Below, piece after piece: positions 1 through 11,830 of a DNA stretch of 64,000 nucleotides; position 1 is the stretch's first letter, and every line of letters starts with the position of its first letter. The position numbers were made by a program, and so were the translations under genes. The stretch is from positions 806,001 through 870,000 of the forward strand of contig JACVVK020000201.1 of NCBI GenBank assembly GCA_018292915.2. The letters are read 5' to 3'. Below the pieces are notes generated by a model. That model did not search any database, was not told the DNA's origin, and saw nothing but the letters and a program-made list of their open reading frames with translations. This stretch comes from Batillaria attramentaria. Lineage: Eukaryota > Mollusca > Gastropoda > Batillariidae.

Positions 1-299
1 CCTCTGTTGTGATGGTTCGTCATGTAAACACAGCCATTGCGAAGCAAGTAGAAAACGTTACGAGAGATGTGTGATCCGCTCTGAAAAAGGCCCTGGATCA
101 CGAGTTGTCAATGGTATTGTCACAAATTGTCAACAGCTTTATCAAACCGTATGGTCCAATGTTCCGCATCGCAGCCTCAGAGAGAGAGAGACAAATGAAA
201 CAATTTGATACGGAAGATGTCTGTGATTTGCAAAAGACCTAGACATCATCTCCGAAATCAGTTAAGATACCGAGAGCTTTTCTGCGCGACATGAGACGA

Positions 300-306
<7 letters not shown>

Positions 307-334
<28 letters not shown>
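307..334. repeat. (AG)n microsatellite
   Basis: About 14 AG units, with shorter AG runs near 180 and 530. The surrounding 1-540 interval has no coding signal that I can see. Confidence 0.9.
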
Positions 335-554
335 TTGCACTTGACTCAGTGAACAAATCTGGCTATCCAAACAAATAGACCTGCAAGAAACTGGGTGTCT
401 GTTTTTTGAAAAATAATTGCGTAGCCTACCAAAGATCAAAGGCTGTCACGAACAATTTCAGGGTGAATTTCGGATTGTAAAAAAAAATGCTAAAGAAATG
501 CATATCCTATAGAATGACACCATACGAGAACGAGAGAGAGAGAGAGATGCCGAG

Positions 555-722
555 GGTGGCTGGGTGTTTGGGAGTTTAACGTCCTTTTCCACCGCGTATG
601 GGTGATATCAAAGACGGGACCACGGGAAAAAGGCCAGTACAAATATTTGACCCCAATCAGGATTCGAACTCACTACCCGAGCATTGAGTCCAACGCTCTA
701 ATTCGGCTATCCCGGCTCCCCG
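555..722 (-). mobile_element. SINE-1 copy (tRNA-derived), reverse orientation
   Basis: Read on the minus strand it begins with the tRNA-like head (GGGGAGCCGGG...) with an A-box-like segment, an anticodon-loop region and a B box reading GTTCGAATCC. A body then leads to the GGACGTTAAAC tail. It is somewhat diverged and belongs to the subfamily called C in the findings. GAGAGATG occurs on both sides and may be a remnant target-site duplication, but AG-rich flanks make this uncertain. Confidence 0.8.
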
Positions 723-723
723 A

Positions 724-1536
724 GAGATGTCAAAGAAAGGCGATAAATGATAAATTATAAAAAAAACCCAACAACTCACCTTTCTCAGTAATACAGACGA
801 GCTGAGGTCCTCGGGAGTACCGTCCATCCGAACCGCATGTTGACAAATGTTCAGCAAATTTGCTCACGGTGTTATTCACACTAACGTCCAGGTCTCAGTC
901 AGCAATAAGTAACTTGTGCGTGTCACTATACACTACAGTCTGGCATGGAATCAGTTTGTCTTCAAACCTGCTAACAAGCAGTCCTCTGGACATTGTCAGT
1001 GGTGAAAAGAAAATAATTATCCACTCCCACGAATAGCGTGTTAGATTCGTCAAGTTCACAATTCGTTTCCGTTTAATCAGTTAAAATTGAGATGCTCCAC
1101 GCCAAGCGGAGTCGTCTGTTTCTTTTGCAGCAGGAATTATACTCACTGTTAGATCAGTGACGAAATCACTACTTTCATTCTCCGCTCCTTGGGCATAAGC
1201 AAGACAGTGGACAAGTGAAGCAAAGTCTGTTCCGCAGGCTCGCGAATCACCTAATTCCAGGGGCGCGGGATTGAAAGACGAGGTCTGGGCGAGGGCGGTT
1301 TGGACTGAAGACTCAAGGTCATCAGCTGCCCATCGCTATTGCACATCACCCTTATTTTCTCCAGGACTCGATCGACAGTGAATGTCTGGTCTGACCGCAA
1401 AGAGGTTTCCTCCGTTGCAGTTCTTATGACGTAGAATCAGTCCATCGAGTCTGCTTCTTGGATGGATGCGAGGTGTGATGAGAGGGGGGAGAGAGGTTCA
1501 GACGCTGTCAGGGCGTCCCTAGCAACAGTCCTGTTG
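724..1536. other. 3' flank of the bHLH gene, no further gene
   Basis: This stretch lies downstream of the minus-strand bHLH CDS and probably includes its 3' UTR. The only polyadenylation-like hexamer noticed is the variant ATTAAA on the minus strand at 1077-1072, about 460 nt past the stop codon. No other gene or obvious repeat is visible. Confidence 0.4.
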
Positions 1537-2490
1537 CTACAACATATCCATGCAGTCTTCGAGAGTAGACAGGGGGATGGGATCGACACCCAGGCAAAGA
1601 GTCGATGTATCCAAGTCCATGCAATCATCCGGAAGAGGCAGCGGAGGAGGAGACGGTGACAGGGAGGGATCAGAGAGAGAAGGAGAAGAGCAGGTGACGT
1701 TGTCTCTGAAACCCAACCCCGAGGCCCCTGCCATAGGTTCCGCGTAACACGCCAAGTCTTTCAGGTGCGCATTTGAGACGGGAGACGGACCAGGGAAGGC
1801 AAAGTCTTTGAGGTCCACTACGGTCGAGGAAGCTGGCGAGGGGTTGCTGCACATCTCGTCAGACGAAGGCGAAGAGGACACACTGGGTGTTCTCGTGGAC
1901 GCGGCGTCAGACCCAAGATCCGACTCCTCGCTAGTTCCAGCATTGCTGCCGCCACTCTCGCTCATTGGCGGGTAGCCGAGAATATCCCTCAGCGCGTGGA
2001 TGTAGTTCATCGCCAGACTCAGGATCATGTACTTGGTCAGCTTCTCCTTCTTCCCTTTCTTGTCGACCCGCTCCTGCTGATCCATCTCAGGCAGGCAGTC
2101 CCTAAGTTGCTCGAAACCTTCGTTGATGTCCTGCATCCTCATCCGCTCTCTGGCATTCGCCGTCCGCCGCCGGTACTTGCTGAGGGGAGGAGGCTTGCTT
2201 TTGCCCTTTGGTTCTTTCGGGGTGGACTGGCGCTGTTCGACCTGCACCCGTTTAACCAGAGAACTCAGTCGCAGGTTATATTTCTCGTTGTTCTTCGCGT
2301 CGGCCGCTTCTGCCTCCAGTTTGCTCAACTTGGCCTTGATCCTGCTGCTTTTTCTGCATTTAGTCTCTGGCGGGGAGGACGTCTGAGGATCAGACTCGGC
2401 CGAGGTGCTCGGTTCTGCCATCGCTACTTCTCTGCTGTTGTCGTCTGAACTCGTGGAGGGACTTGTAATCTCATCACCGGACACATCCAT
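1537..2490 (-). CDS. Delilah/taxi-like basic helix-loop-helix transcription factor
   Basis: A single uninterrupted reading frame of 317 residues. The start chosen is the ATG at 2490 (MDVSGDE...), in a good context (ACCATGG); an upstream in-frame extension begins only at TTG. Residues 1-105 are Ser/Thr/Glu-rich with a basic patch. The bHLH domain is at about 106-170. It opens PLSKYRRRTANARERMRM, with the NARER core whose Glu normally contacts the E-box, then helix 1 (INEGFEQLRDCLPE), a long charged loop and helix 2 (KLTKYMILSLAMNYIHALR). The PLSKYRR lead-in, the RRRTANARER basic region and the long loop recall Drosophila delilah/taxi. Neurogenin, Atonal and Twist families differ in these positions. 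After it comes a Ser/Pro-rich region and an acidic-hydrophobic C-terminus (ending LEDCMDML) that could be an activation segment. The expected role is a nuclear E-box-binding regulator acting as a dimer. Subfamily assignment is from memory; bHLH identity is near certain. Confidence 0.92.
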   Translation of the reverse strand: MDVSGDEITSPSTSSDDNSREVAMAEPSTSAESDPQTSSPPETKCRKSSRIKAKLSKLEAEAADAKNNEKYNLRLSSLVKRVQVEQRQSTPKEPKGKSKPPPLSKYRRRTANARERMRMQDINEGFEQLRDCLPEMDQQERVDKKGKKEKLTKYMILSLAMNYIHALRDILGYPPMSESGGSNAGTSEESDLGSDAASTRTPSVSSSPSSDEMCSNPSPASSTVVDLKDFAFPGPSPVSNAHLKDLACYAEPMAGASGLGFRDNVTCSSPSLSDPSLSPSPPPLPLPDDCMDLDTSTLCLGVDPIPLSTLEDCMDML

Positions 2491-2790
2491 GGTTAAAAAG
2501 ATTTTTTTTAACAAACTATTTCAGACACAGCAGTTTGTAAAAAAAAAAAGAGTACAGGAAATAGAAACTGTAGTCAAAGTTAAGCAGTACATTCACACTT
2601 AGGCTGACATCGAAACCAGTACTTGGGAAAACAAGGTTTGTGCACGATGTTGGTGTTGAGAGAAGGTATCCTTACATGAGTGTAACACTGACACGGGCGG
2701 TCATTCACGAGGCTGGCTTTGCCGCGCGGTAGGTAAGGCTGACAGGGACGACATGCGAGTTGTGTGCCGGCAGAATGGGGGACAGCCAAG

Positions 2791-2796
2791 TTTATA
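2791..2796 (-). promoter_or_regulatory. Possible TATA box for the bHLH gene
   Basis: On the minus strand the hexamer TATAAA lies about 300 nt upstream of the chosen ATG, in a GC-rich interval. A start site some 30 nt downstream would give a 5' UTR of about 270 nt. There is no supporting initiator or transcript data, so this is only a candidate. Confidence 0.22.
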
Positions 2797-3740
2797 CCTG
2801 TGTGTGCGTACCGGAGTACTCGAGGGGCGCGCGTGGCCCTACAACAGGGGACGGGGGATCCGAGACTATACTATCGTGTGTATACACGCTCCTACAAGGG
2901 CTAGTTACTACAGCCGGCTACGACAGACATTTCTCGTCGCAGTTGAAATCACGCTCCACCAATGGCAGGACGGCGTTTGTCTGTGGAGCGAAAAAAATAC
3001 TACCAGCGTCCCCATATAATCTACCCGCCCCTTTTACCTGCCCGGCCGTGTGGTGAGGCTTGCTAGCTCTCGTCAGTGTCGCGGCGGCTGTGTTGACTGC
3101 ACCTGAAAGGGCTCGACCCCTGTTCTTGCTACTACCGTAACAGGTGTGCCGAGTATCAAGAATGAGTAGTGAACGACCTCTGTGGCTTGGTTTCTCAATG
3201 CGTTTTTGGTGTGTGTTTTTTTGCGGAGGAGGATATGAGTAGTTCATATCTTCACAATTTCCGAATACATGCACAATATGTAGCTTGTTGGCTAGGCTGA
3301 ATTATGACTTCCAAAATGAAGGTTGCATAGGCAGGAAGGGACTGTGGATTAGAGATTTTATTAAACTGACTTTTGAAAATGCACATTCAGTATTACGAAG
3401 GGATTAGATAGCTCAGGTGCCGTTCCCTGGTACCGTCATACAACTCATCTGTTCAGTGATTTTACTGGGTTTTGTGTAAATCGTTTTTTATGTTGTTTTT
3501 GTTGTTGCATGATTGATGTCAGAGCCAGGCATGTTTTTATCTGTATATTGTCATGGTGAAGCAGACCGTATTGTTGTCAAGGTTTCTGTAATCAACATGC
3601 AACGCATCATTGTCGCATAAAGCTTTCACCATACATGTCACTGGTTAGACTGGTGGGTGCCAGTGTAAGCGGTATCTACCATACGTTTTTGCCTCGTGGC
3701 AAAGACATGTATTCGTGTGTGAAACTTGTGGGTATTTTGT
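2797..3740. other. Upstream flank of the bHLH gene
   Basis: The first 300 bases are GC-rich, with several CG dinucleotides and a CACCTG E-box motif near 3100. The remainder becomes AT-rich. This is the natural place for the bHLH promoter. No coding frame stands out. Confidence 0.4.
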
Positions 3741-3762
3741 TTTGGGGTTGTTGTTGTTGTTG

Positions 3763-3783
3763 GTGGTGGTGGTGGTGGTGGTG

Positions 3784-3852
<69 letters not shown>
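3763..3852. repeat. (GGT)n-(GT)n compound microsatellite
   Basis: A GTT/GGT stretch grades directly into about 33 uninterrupted GT units. Confidence 0.95.
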
Positions 3853-3853
<1 letters not shown>

Positions 3854-4845
3854 TTGTTTTGTTTTGTTTTCACACGATCAGCATTGTTGTAGTACGTACA
3901 AAATTAATCTCGGTCTAAGCAGTTTCGACATGATCAGTATGTTTATTCCAGTATCATCAACATGACGAGACATCCCCTCAGCTTGTGCAGGAGCACTACT
4001 ACTGGTGTCAGGGACAAACACAAGATCTCCAGGCATGTTCGGCCTGTTCTCCCCGCTGTGAGGGGGAGGTGCAAGGGGGAGGGGCAGTGTCACTGACAAA
4101 CGACGTCACCGCCCATTCTGGCGCGTGCAGGGAACTAGGACGAGGATTACTACCACAACACTACTATACTGGCGACCCACAATAAGCGCCCTAGTGTGTG
4201 TGTGTGGGTGAATAGATGCCAGCGTATTGTACGTTGAACGATTCTGTACAGTGTTGTTTACTAGCTTTTTCAGGTATCATTCAACACTGAAATCGGTCGG
4301 GCGCGTTGAAGTCTGCCAGTGTTTTGTTGGCAGATATGCATACACTGATCAGTCATCAGTACTACCGTCATTTGGTAGTAAGATGATGATAGGGCCTTTA
4401 ATAATCACTTGTAGGCCCTTTTACTATTGGCGGTAGCATAGTGCTGTCAACCTAGCCTTTTAAACAGTCTAACACTGATACAACAACGTTGACGAAACTG
4501 AAGACTGTTCCGAATGTCATAGTGTGGAACTTGTGCTCTTGAAACTGCAGGCCGTGCGGACAAGTGTCACGTGCTTGTAGTTCTGCTAACGACTGAGCTT
4601 CCCCACCAAGGAACGCCCGAATTTTTTTCAATATTTATATTAGACTGACAGCGTAAAGGTAATAAAACGGTACCAGTGGCAGAGTCAGAGTTCTGAAAGT
4701 GGCAAACACAGCTGATTTTAACACTGAATATGCCCGTAACCACTTCAAATACGTCTGGCCGCACATGTTTCGTCAGGGCCCGGAACTCACCGTTCACGGT
4801 TTCCTTCTTATGATGTCCAGTCAAGTTTTATCACACGAGTTGTGA

Positions 4846-5327
4846 TGGGTTTTTTTCTGCCCCAACTCTTTGCTGGCTCCAGTGGTGTTCCTCCCACGTC
4901 ATGGATGGACTCGGAATCCACGGAGGGCTCGAGAGCTGGGGCAATTTTTATCATGCATGATGATGGAGATGAGAGTGAGTGAGACGATGCTATGGAGGTC
5001 CGTGTGGTTTGGGACTGCAGGACAGGGCCGCATTCCACGCTTCCTGTCATAAATATCCCGGCGTTAACCAGGCCTGGGAACTACGGCACCTACGGTGCCG
5101 GCCGTGTAATCATCCACATCATAAGACGTGTCATACCAAGGGAAGCCGGCACCCCAAAAGTCGCACCCGTGAAGTGGGTGAATCTCGGCTGTGTGGCAAC
5201 AGCCTCCGCCTTGGGCCCATAGCACACCCGCTCTGGGTAGGAGCCGACCTAGGTAAACTAAATCCCGCTCGAACCCGGGTCTCACGGTCCATGGTCCGAA
5301 GTGCTAACCACTACACTATGGGGGCCG
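4846..5327 (-). mobile_element. SINE-3 copy 1 (tRNA-Asp-like head), full length
   Basis: The element is bounded by a perfect 11-bp direct repeat, ACGAGTTGTGA, at 4835-4845 and 5328-5338. On the minus strand the head contains TAGTGTAGTGGTTAGCAC (A box) and GACCCGGGTTCGAGC (B box), which closely follow tRNA-Asp. A body of about 400 bp is shared with the copies at 45.3 and 49.6 kb. The 3' end is a short A-rich run. It carries no open coding frame. Confidence 0.88.
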
Positions 5328-5373
5328 ACGAGTTGTGAGTTTCAGTAGCGAAACAGACTCGAGACACATAATT

Positions 5374-5381
<8 letters not shown>

Positions 5382-5435
<54 letters not shown>
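5382..5435. repeat. (GT)n microsatellite
   Basis: About 27 GT units immediately after the SINE-3 insertion. Confidence 0.95.
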
Positions 5436-5437
<2 letters not shown>

Positions 5438-6296
5438 AACCCCGATTCGTTTACGTCAGTATATGCTCCAGGACGTACAAATTGGTAACCGTTTCACACA
5501 AAACTGTCTGGAGTATGGACACAAATGGAAGTGTCGCATACAGGCGCCCAAGACGTAAACACCAGTTTTGTGTACTCTTTCGGCGCTGAGCGGTCAAACA
5601 CCCCTGGGAGAGCTGCACTCTTATGCCGAAGTATGCAAGTCAGGTGTTGACCTCTGCACCCCTTGACCTGATGCACCCCGGCAAAACACTCCTATAGCGT
5701 GTACACCCATGCATACGGAGCAGACCAAACTCACCCCAACCCCCCCTTCCCCTCACCCCATGTCCTCCTCTCCTTGCGACAAGTGGCCTGCGTTTTCTCT
5801 CCACACCTTAATTGTGTTTGTTCGTGATGCAGAGAGCCGACAAACTCTCATGTTAACGAACACACGCGATGTCTCAACGTTTGGAGTGCAGCGATAGGCC
5901 TTCTCAACCTGACACCCAGCGGAGACGGTGCTCGGGGAACGCCCAGAGTAAAAGATGGACTACGTCATCGTAGGCTATGAAACTGAGTACTAGTGGTAGT
6001 ACAAAGTGATGATGATGTGATGAAACATTTATTTCAGAATAGTGTTGTTAGGCACTGGAAGGCCTCTCTTACACACTGTCCTGCTAACACTACACTAGAC
6101 TATCAGTTCAACTAAGTATTAAGACCACATTAAACCAGAATCTATGTGGCAAATCAAGGAGATTAGTACAAAACAAGCAAGTACAACAAAACATTTAACA
6201 AAGGATGTATAGGACTCCAGCATCAGTGAGGCGTTACTAAACACGCTGCTCACGGTGAAGGTCATGCACGGTAGTTTTGGAGCTGAATATCCACGA

Positions 6297-6300
<4 letters not shown>
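5436..6300. other. Intergenic, nothing recognised
   Basis: No gene, transposon or tandem structure was recognised on either strand between the two flanking microsatellites. Confidence 0.5.

Positions 6301-6301
<1 letters not shown>

Positions 6302-6374
<73 letters not shown>
6302..6374. repeat. (CA)n microsatellite
   Basis: About 36 CA units. Beyond it, 6420-6510 is rich in imperfect TTCTTGAT repeats, and 6570-6597 is a poly(C)-poly(A) junction. Confidence 0.95.
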
Positions 6375-6376
<2 letters not shown>

Positions 6377-7539
6377 GGATCAATCTTTGAAAAAGGAAAT
6401 GATTGTTTTGTGTAGTTTTCTGAATTCTCAATATTCAGTCTTGATCTTAATTCTTAATTCTTGATGTAAATTTTTATCTTGATGTGAATTGTCAATTCTT
6501 GATCTTACCGACTCATGTCTTGTGTCTGCCATTTAAGTCAAAAGAAACTTGAAAAGCCAAAAAAAAGCCCCCCCCCCCCCCCCCAAAAAAAAAAAAGTAT
6601 GGGTATTTTTTTCTTTGTTTCTTCCGTCAATTTTTAATGAGTCATTACAAAGAAATAATGTCCACCACAAACTCTGCTTTCTAAGTACTTTTAAGACCTT
6701 AAGAAAGGGACATGAAAAGCTAAGGACTATGAAGCACATTTAAGGTGCGTGCGAACCCTGATGTGAAAACTCGCGAAATCAGCACCACACAGTCAACATA
6801 AAGAAAACCCGAAACGGTAACGAGCTGTTGGACTCAGATCAAGTAACGAAACACAGTGTGTGTGTGGGGGGGGGGGGGAGACCAAATGGACGGGGGTTTT
6901 TCCGGTGCTATGCCGCTCCAAGTCATATCATTCAGCGATTTCCAACGCACCGGCCATAGCACCGCGTTTTTCCAAACTGTTCAAAAAGCCATAGCACCGG
7001 GGGGGGGGGGGGGGGACTCTTTGGGTTTTCAGTTGAGTTGTCGGTTAGAAAGACTGTAAGGGGCCGTTTATCGACCCGAACTCTACTTGTTCTAATACAT
7101 CACTACAATTTACATACATGTATATGCTCATGTTTCAAAATGAAAGCGTCAGGTGAGAGCAATCGTCGTTGAAACGTTTGAAGCGGCATAGTAACGGAAA
7201 AAGATCGTCCATGTTGATTACCCCACGTGAAACACTGAGCGGCTTTTGGCGGCGCAGCTGGCTTTGAAAATGAAGGCTAATTGTCGCAAGCCGGCCCGAC
7301 AACAGGCCACAAGACACAGAGAATGTCCTGATCCCTTGCGAAGCAGTTTTCACACAATGCATGAAACACTGAGAAGAACGAAACCACTGACAATTAATAC
7401 TGTCTTTCGGAGTTGACCTTTCATGTTTGTTTTCGATTATAACACTGAACAGCGATGGGGTGGACACGATTTCAGAACAATGGCGCCGGCATCGTGTGAC
7501 GGAAAGCCCCCAGACTGAAGCGTCTACAGACGCGGTTGC

Positions 7540-8005
7540 ACAGACACACAAACTGCAGCTACAAATGTACTGACACACACAATAACACCTACACACCAAC
7601 ATAGATGTCACAGTACAGACACACAGACTAACCAACATACAGATGCATTGACATACACATTAATACCGACACAGATGTACAGATACACCAACACAGATGT
7701 CACAGTACAGATACACACTGAGATTAACCAACATAAAGATGTATTGAAACACACTGACATTAACACCGACACAGATGTACAGACACACAGACTGACCAAC
7801 ATACAGACAGATTGACACTGACACACATTAACACAGACACAGATGCAAAGACACACAGACTAACCAAGGTTAAGATGTACTGACACATACATTAACACAG
7901 ACACAGATGTAGCGACACACACTAACCAAGACAGAGATATACTAACTGATGTACACTGATGTACAGACACTGATATCCAGACACATAGACTAACCCACAC
8001 ACCGA
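7540..8005. repeat. Imperfect minisatellite, about 60-65 bp units
   Basis: Recurring blocks contain the landmarks CAGACTAACCAACATA, CATTAACACCGACACAG and CAGATGTACAGACACA in constant order, repeated about seven times with substitutions and indels. The long Cys/Val-rich frame on the minus strand is a by-product of the ACACAG periodicity, not a gene. Confidence 0.75.
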
Positions 8006-9410
8006 TGCACAGTCGTCATCAAGTTGACCGAATGCTTCAGTTTATAAATACAGGTCAGCGCCGGCGGTTTGGCCATTAGGTCATTAGACCAAGACAGGCG
8101 ACAGTGGACTGACGTAATCCGCATGACAAACAAACATCATGGCTATTTTGGGTGAGGTTCACGTACACAAACAGTGGCCCTGTCTTGACATTCTGATAAC
8201 CGCCCAGAACCCTCATTAACCCCCATGAACTACAGCCATCATCCGGAACTCTTTCACGGGCAACTCTTTTTCACGGGCAACTCTTTTTCACAGGCCACCC
8301 TTCCGCCAACACCCGATATTTGCCCACTGTCATCTCTGCACGCAGCCACAAACGATGGTCATTTTTTTGCAGTTGTGGTCCAGCTTTGATAATTAAGGAC
8401 TTTTTAAGGACTTCAAATATGACCACCTTCAGCATGCACGGCGCGTGTGTGGTATACCCTACAACGAAAACACACCAGATCTCTCTCACAACTATAATAG
8501 ATACGTTGGGAGGGGAACATTCTTGTGAACAACATAAACGTGATACCGAGGAAGTGTCAACGGGGGGGGGGGGGGGGGGGGGGGGCGGGGGGGGGGGGGA
8601 GAAGCACAAAAAGTTTCGAACCCCCTGCCAGTAATCAAACTCACAACTCCAGCAGTGATAGGTGCAGTCGACACCTTTCCTTCCCCAACCCCACTATCTC
8701 CCTTCTTCCACTGTTTTAATCAGTGTAGGGTTATGATCGCAGACCATTCAAGTGGCCAGAATAATCGATTTGTTGATCATTGGCGACTCGCCGGGAAAAC
8801 TGTCCCAATCTCTCTACCAGCTCAGGTATCCCGCTTCACCTCAATGGCTCATATCTACAGTGGTCAGTTTTTCACTTTTAATATCCGACAGGCGTCCATT
8901 AATGCGGCATGTCAGCGACAATCGTCTCCTCCATACGGCACAGTCTACCCCCGCCGTTCACTCCCACACAGAACGTGCACGTATCTTCAAAGAAAGTTCC
9001 CTCTCTCACCCACGCTTCCGTCGACTTTTTAACGAGCTCAGACATCTCATTGTGATCCTCGGTGATCGCCACAATGGTCTGTGAGAATACGCCAGATGGG
9101 ATGCTTTATGTCTGGATGTCTGGAGTATATATTATTACGCCCAGTCAACCTGGTGACCTTGGCGTATCGGCGTCTAAACGGACTATCGTACGTGATGAAC
9201 GATCACGGTTGTGCAGATGGTGTTCTCTGTAAGTACATTGAGTTTACAGACAGGACTTCGGCTCCTCGGTAGTACATGCAGCACTGTGTGGGATGGATTG
9301 TCACCGGCACGTCAGATATGTTGTGAAATATGCACGTTGTGAAATGTTCTTTTTATAGTTGACCACAATCATTGTCCCTAGAAATTGTCTGGGTGGGGTA
9401 GGTCAGGATT
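8006..9410. other. Intergenic; G-tract, otherwise nothing recognised
   Basis: The notable element is a G-run of about 30 bases with one interruption at 8563-8600. Overlapping frames of about 100 codons at 8655-9084 show no recognisable domain or compositional coding signal. Confidence 0.45.
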
Positions 9411-9412
9411 TT

Positions 9413-9479
<67 letters not shown>
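9413..9479. repeat. (GT)n microsatellite
   Basis: About 33 GT units. Confidence 0.95.
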
Positions 9480-9480
<1 letters not shown>

Positions 9481-10028
9481 GATAGAAGACAATATTGCCT
9501 TTTTGAATCCATTAGAACAAATAACAAAAAATCACACACACAGAGTAGCAAAGGACGTTAAGTGTCCAACCAACCGAACACACTAACCAACCAGTCTTAT
9601 CAGACCAATCAGAACCCTTACGGATAACCAAGGTAGTCCTGTTTTACGAGGTGGTCCTCTTCTTTTCGTCACACTGCCTACAAAAGATGTCCAGAGAACT
9701 GCTGATGGCAGCCGATAACGACGGAGGCCTCTAGCCTTCAATGGTTACAAAACCTTCCACTTACAATCAATGACACCAGCCTTGCTGGGTGACCTCTGAC
9801 CCTGTAAGGGCATCAGGAGTGAATGCATGGGTGAAAGGGACCCTGCCGCCATCAAGCCATGCTTTTGGTAACGGCTGTGACGCACTGTGGGTTTAGGTGA
9901 GATTACCGGATTCAGTAACAGTCCTTGGTGATGGGTTTAGGTGAGACCACAGGACTTAGTAACAGTCCCTCGTGATGTTGTATATGCGAGTATTCAACAC
10001 ATGAGCGAGTGAATGGGCGTGAGTGAGT

Positions 10029-10200
10029 GGGTGGGTGGGTGTTTTGAGGTTTAACGTCCTTTTCCACCACGTATGGGTGATATCAAAGACGGGGTAACGA
10101 GAAAAAGGCCTGCACAAACTTTGGCCCCAGCCGGGATTCGAATTCATGACCCGAGCATTGGAAATCCAACGCTTTATCATTCGGCTAACCCGGCTCCCCC
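10029..10200 (-). mobile_element. SINE-1 copy, reverse orientation
   Basis: A nearly complete copy: tail (GTGGGTG...GTTTAACGTCC on plus), body, B box (GATTCGAATTC on plus) and head ending at GGCTCCCC. GAGTGAATG occurs on both flanks (near 10012 and 10206) and is a plausible target-site duplication, although the left flank is itself GAGTG-rich. Confidence 0.85.
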
Positions 10201-11468
10201 ATTGGTGAGTGAATGAGTAGGTTTGATAAACTTTACTCACAGTAGTTGACATTCACAAACTGGAAAACGTCTTGCACGTATTCCTGACAGATCGGCTCTA
10301 AACGGTACTGGCAGACCTTCCAGCGAGAGACTCTAAAATACGTCACGTTGTAATTTGTAAGGTGATCGCTCAGTCACCAGACATTTGATAAACTGGCCCA
10401 GAAAATAGGATCATTTTCCCACCACAGACATGGTCAGACCAAACGCCGACCCAGACGACCAGACGACAATACTTTGTCATACTCCTCGACAAAAACAGGA
10501 GATAAACACCTCCGTTGTACCTCTGTGGAATGTCCAGTGTGGCTAGTCAGTATGACGACAGTTTGACACAGCCTGCCAACCCGTTATCGGTGCAATCAAA
10601 CCTAAGATCGCCTCCTGTCGATCATCTGACGCCATCTTCCAGGGCCGATCACCCGCACTACAGTCATGCTCTTTGTGTGATTGTTTTTTTCTCCCCTGGC
10701 AGGGTACACAGGATGTGCATTTGCACCCCTAACACAGGTTTGCGTGCAGTGCTCACGTTAAAATACTGATCGCTTTGTCACTGGTAATATTGTAACTTTG
10801 AAGACATCGTTACGAGCGTCAAAAGCCGATTAGTCTGGGGGCAAAGGGGAGTCGGCTGTGGTAAAATAAATCAGTTCTGCTCGGCAGGGATCCTGAGTAT
10901 CTGCTGATAGAACATGGATTCCTGGTCGATACTGGGCGATTCAATATCGCTTGCTCCTCTGATGGTCGTCAGTGGTCCCCTCGGTCACGCTGCGAACGCG
11001 GGGCAGGGCGGACCCTAGTGGCGCCATAGTGTCGTTAAAGCGAACTGATGTTTGTCTTTCCCAGGTTGGGACTCCCGGTTTCCAAGGACACTATGTGGAA
11101 GTAGATGAATTTTGTAGGAGTTGTGCAACACTAGAGAGTTACAACTTTTGGTTGAAGCAAGTTGAGTCACTGGCGGCTGAGGATGACATCATCCCACGTT
11201 GTCTCATCTTGATCCACGACATCAAAATAGGACACCCTCTGCACTAATGATTATAGAATTGCTTCTTGGACAGGGTTAAAATTCAAGAAACTAAGGGTAG
11301 GGATCCCGGCTCTGTTCCCAGAATGTAGGACCAAAGACTGGAGATTTGATTCAAGATACATTTCAGATGAGTACTTGGAGAGCCACGCCCTACCTCCCAA
11401 GCCCACCCAAGCCCCCCACCCCCTCTCCGTCACCCCCCCCCCCCCTTCAACCCCTTGTCCCCTCTCAT

Positions 11469-11594
11469 GTTAACCGTGAATTTGTCAAAGCCCCGACTGT
11501 CTGGAACTCCTTGCCAATCGAACTCCGCCTTCAGACCTCACTGCCCCCGTTTAAATCCCATCTTAAGATCTCTCTCTTCCGCCAGGCCTTTTGA
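11469..11594 (+). pseudogene. LINE reverse-transcriptase C-terminal remnant
   Basis: The frame ending at 11594 contains FVKAPTVWNSLPIELRLQ followed by SLPPFKSHLKISLFRQAF. This matches the hallmark end of CR1/L2/Jockey-like ORF2 proteins: (S/A)-x-x-x-WNSLP, LR, then FKSxLKxxLF. Only the last 40 or so codons survive; the upstream sequence is not recognisable. The 3' UTR-like region that follows holds a microsatellite and an AGCGCTCTATAAA tail. Confidence 0.72.
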
Positions 11595-11677
11595 TAGTTA
11601 AACCTCTGTTAAGTCTGTCTGTGAGCATCATGAGTTCGTTGCACTGCCAAGTTGTATGTAAGAGGGGATGTAAATAG

Positions 11678-11686
11678 CGCGCGCGC

Positions 11687-11750
<64 letters not shown>
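11678..11750. repeat. (GC)n-(GT)n alternating purine-pyrimidine tract
   Basis: About 12 GC units run directly into about 24 GT units, inside the 3' portion of the LINE remnant. Such tracts are prone to form left-handed DNA. Confidence 0.95.
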
Positions 11751-11751
<1 letters not shown>

Positions 11752-11754
11752 ATA

Positions 11755-11830
11755 AGCGCAGCGAGTCCTTGGAAGTTGCAGAACAGCGCTCTATAAAAGC
11801 TATGTATTATTTTATTTTATTATTAAAATT
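11755..11830 (+). mobile_element. LINE/SINE-type 3' tail
   Basis: The stretch ends CAGCGCTCTATAAAAGC followed by an A/T-rich TTAT run, like the GGCGCTATATAAATATT tail at 16340. It is probably the true 3' end of the LINE whose ORF ends at 11594. Confidence 0.55.

Noticed and set aside
1996..2448. 150-codon frame opposite the bHLH gene
   Set aside because: Antisense shadow of a well-supported CDS.
3635..3892. Poly-Cys/Val, poly-His/Thr and similar frames here and at all dinucleotide arrays
   Set aside because: They are translations of (GT)n or (CA)n and carry no coding information.
5268..5327. tRNA-Asp gene on minus
   Set aside because: The head of SINE-3. Anticodon-arm sequence (CTTCGGACCATGG) is not that of a functional tRNA-Asp, and it recurs in three flanked copies.
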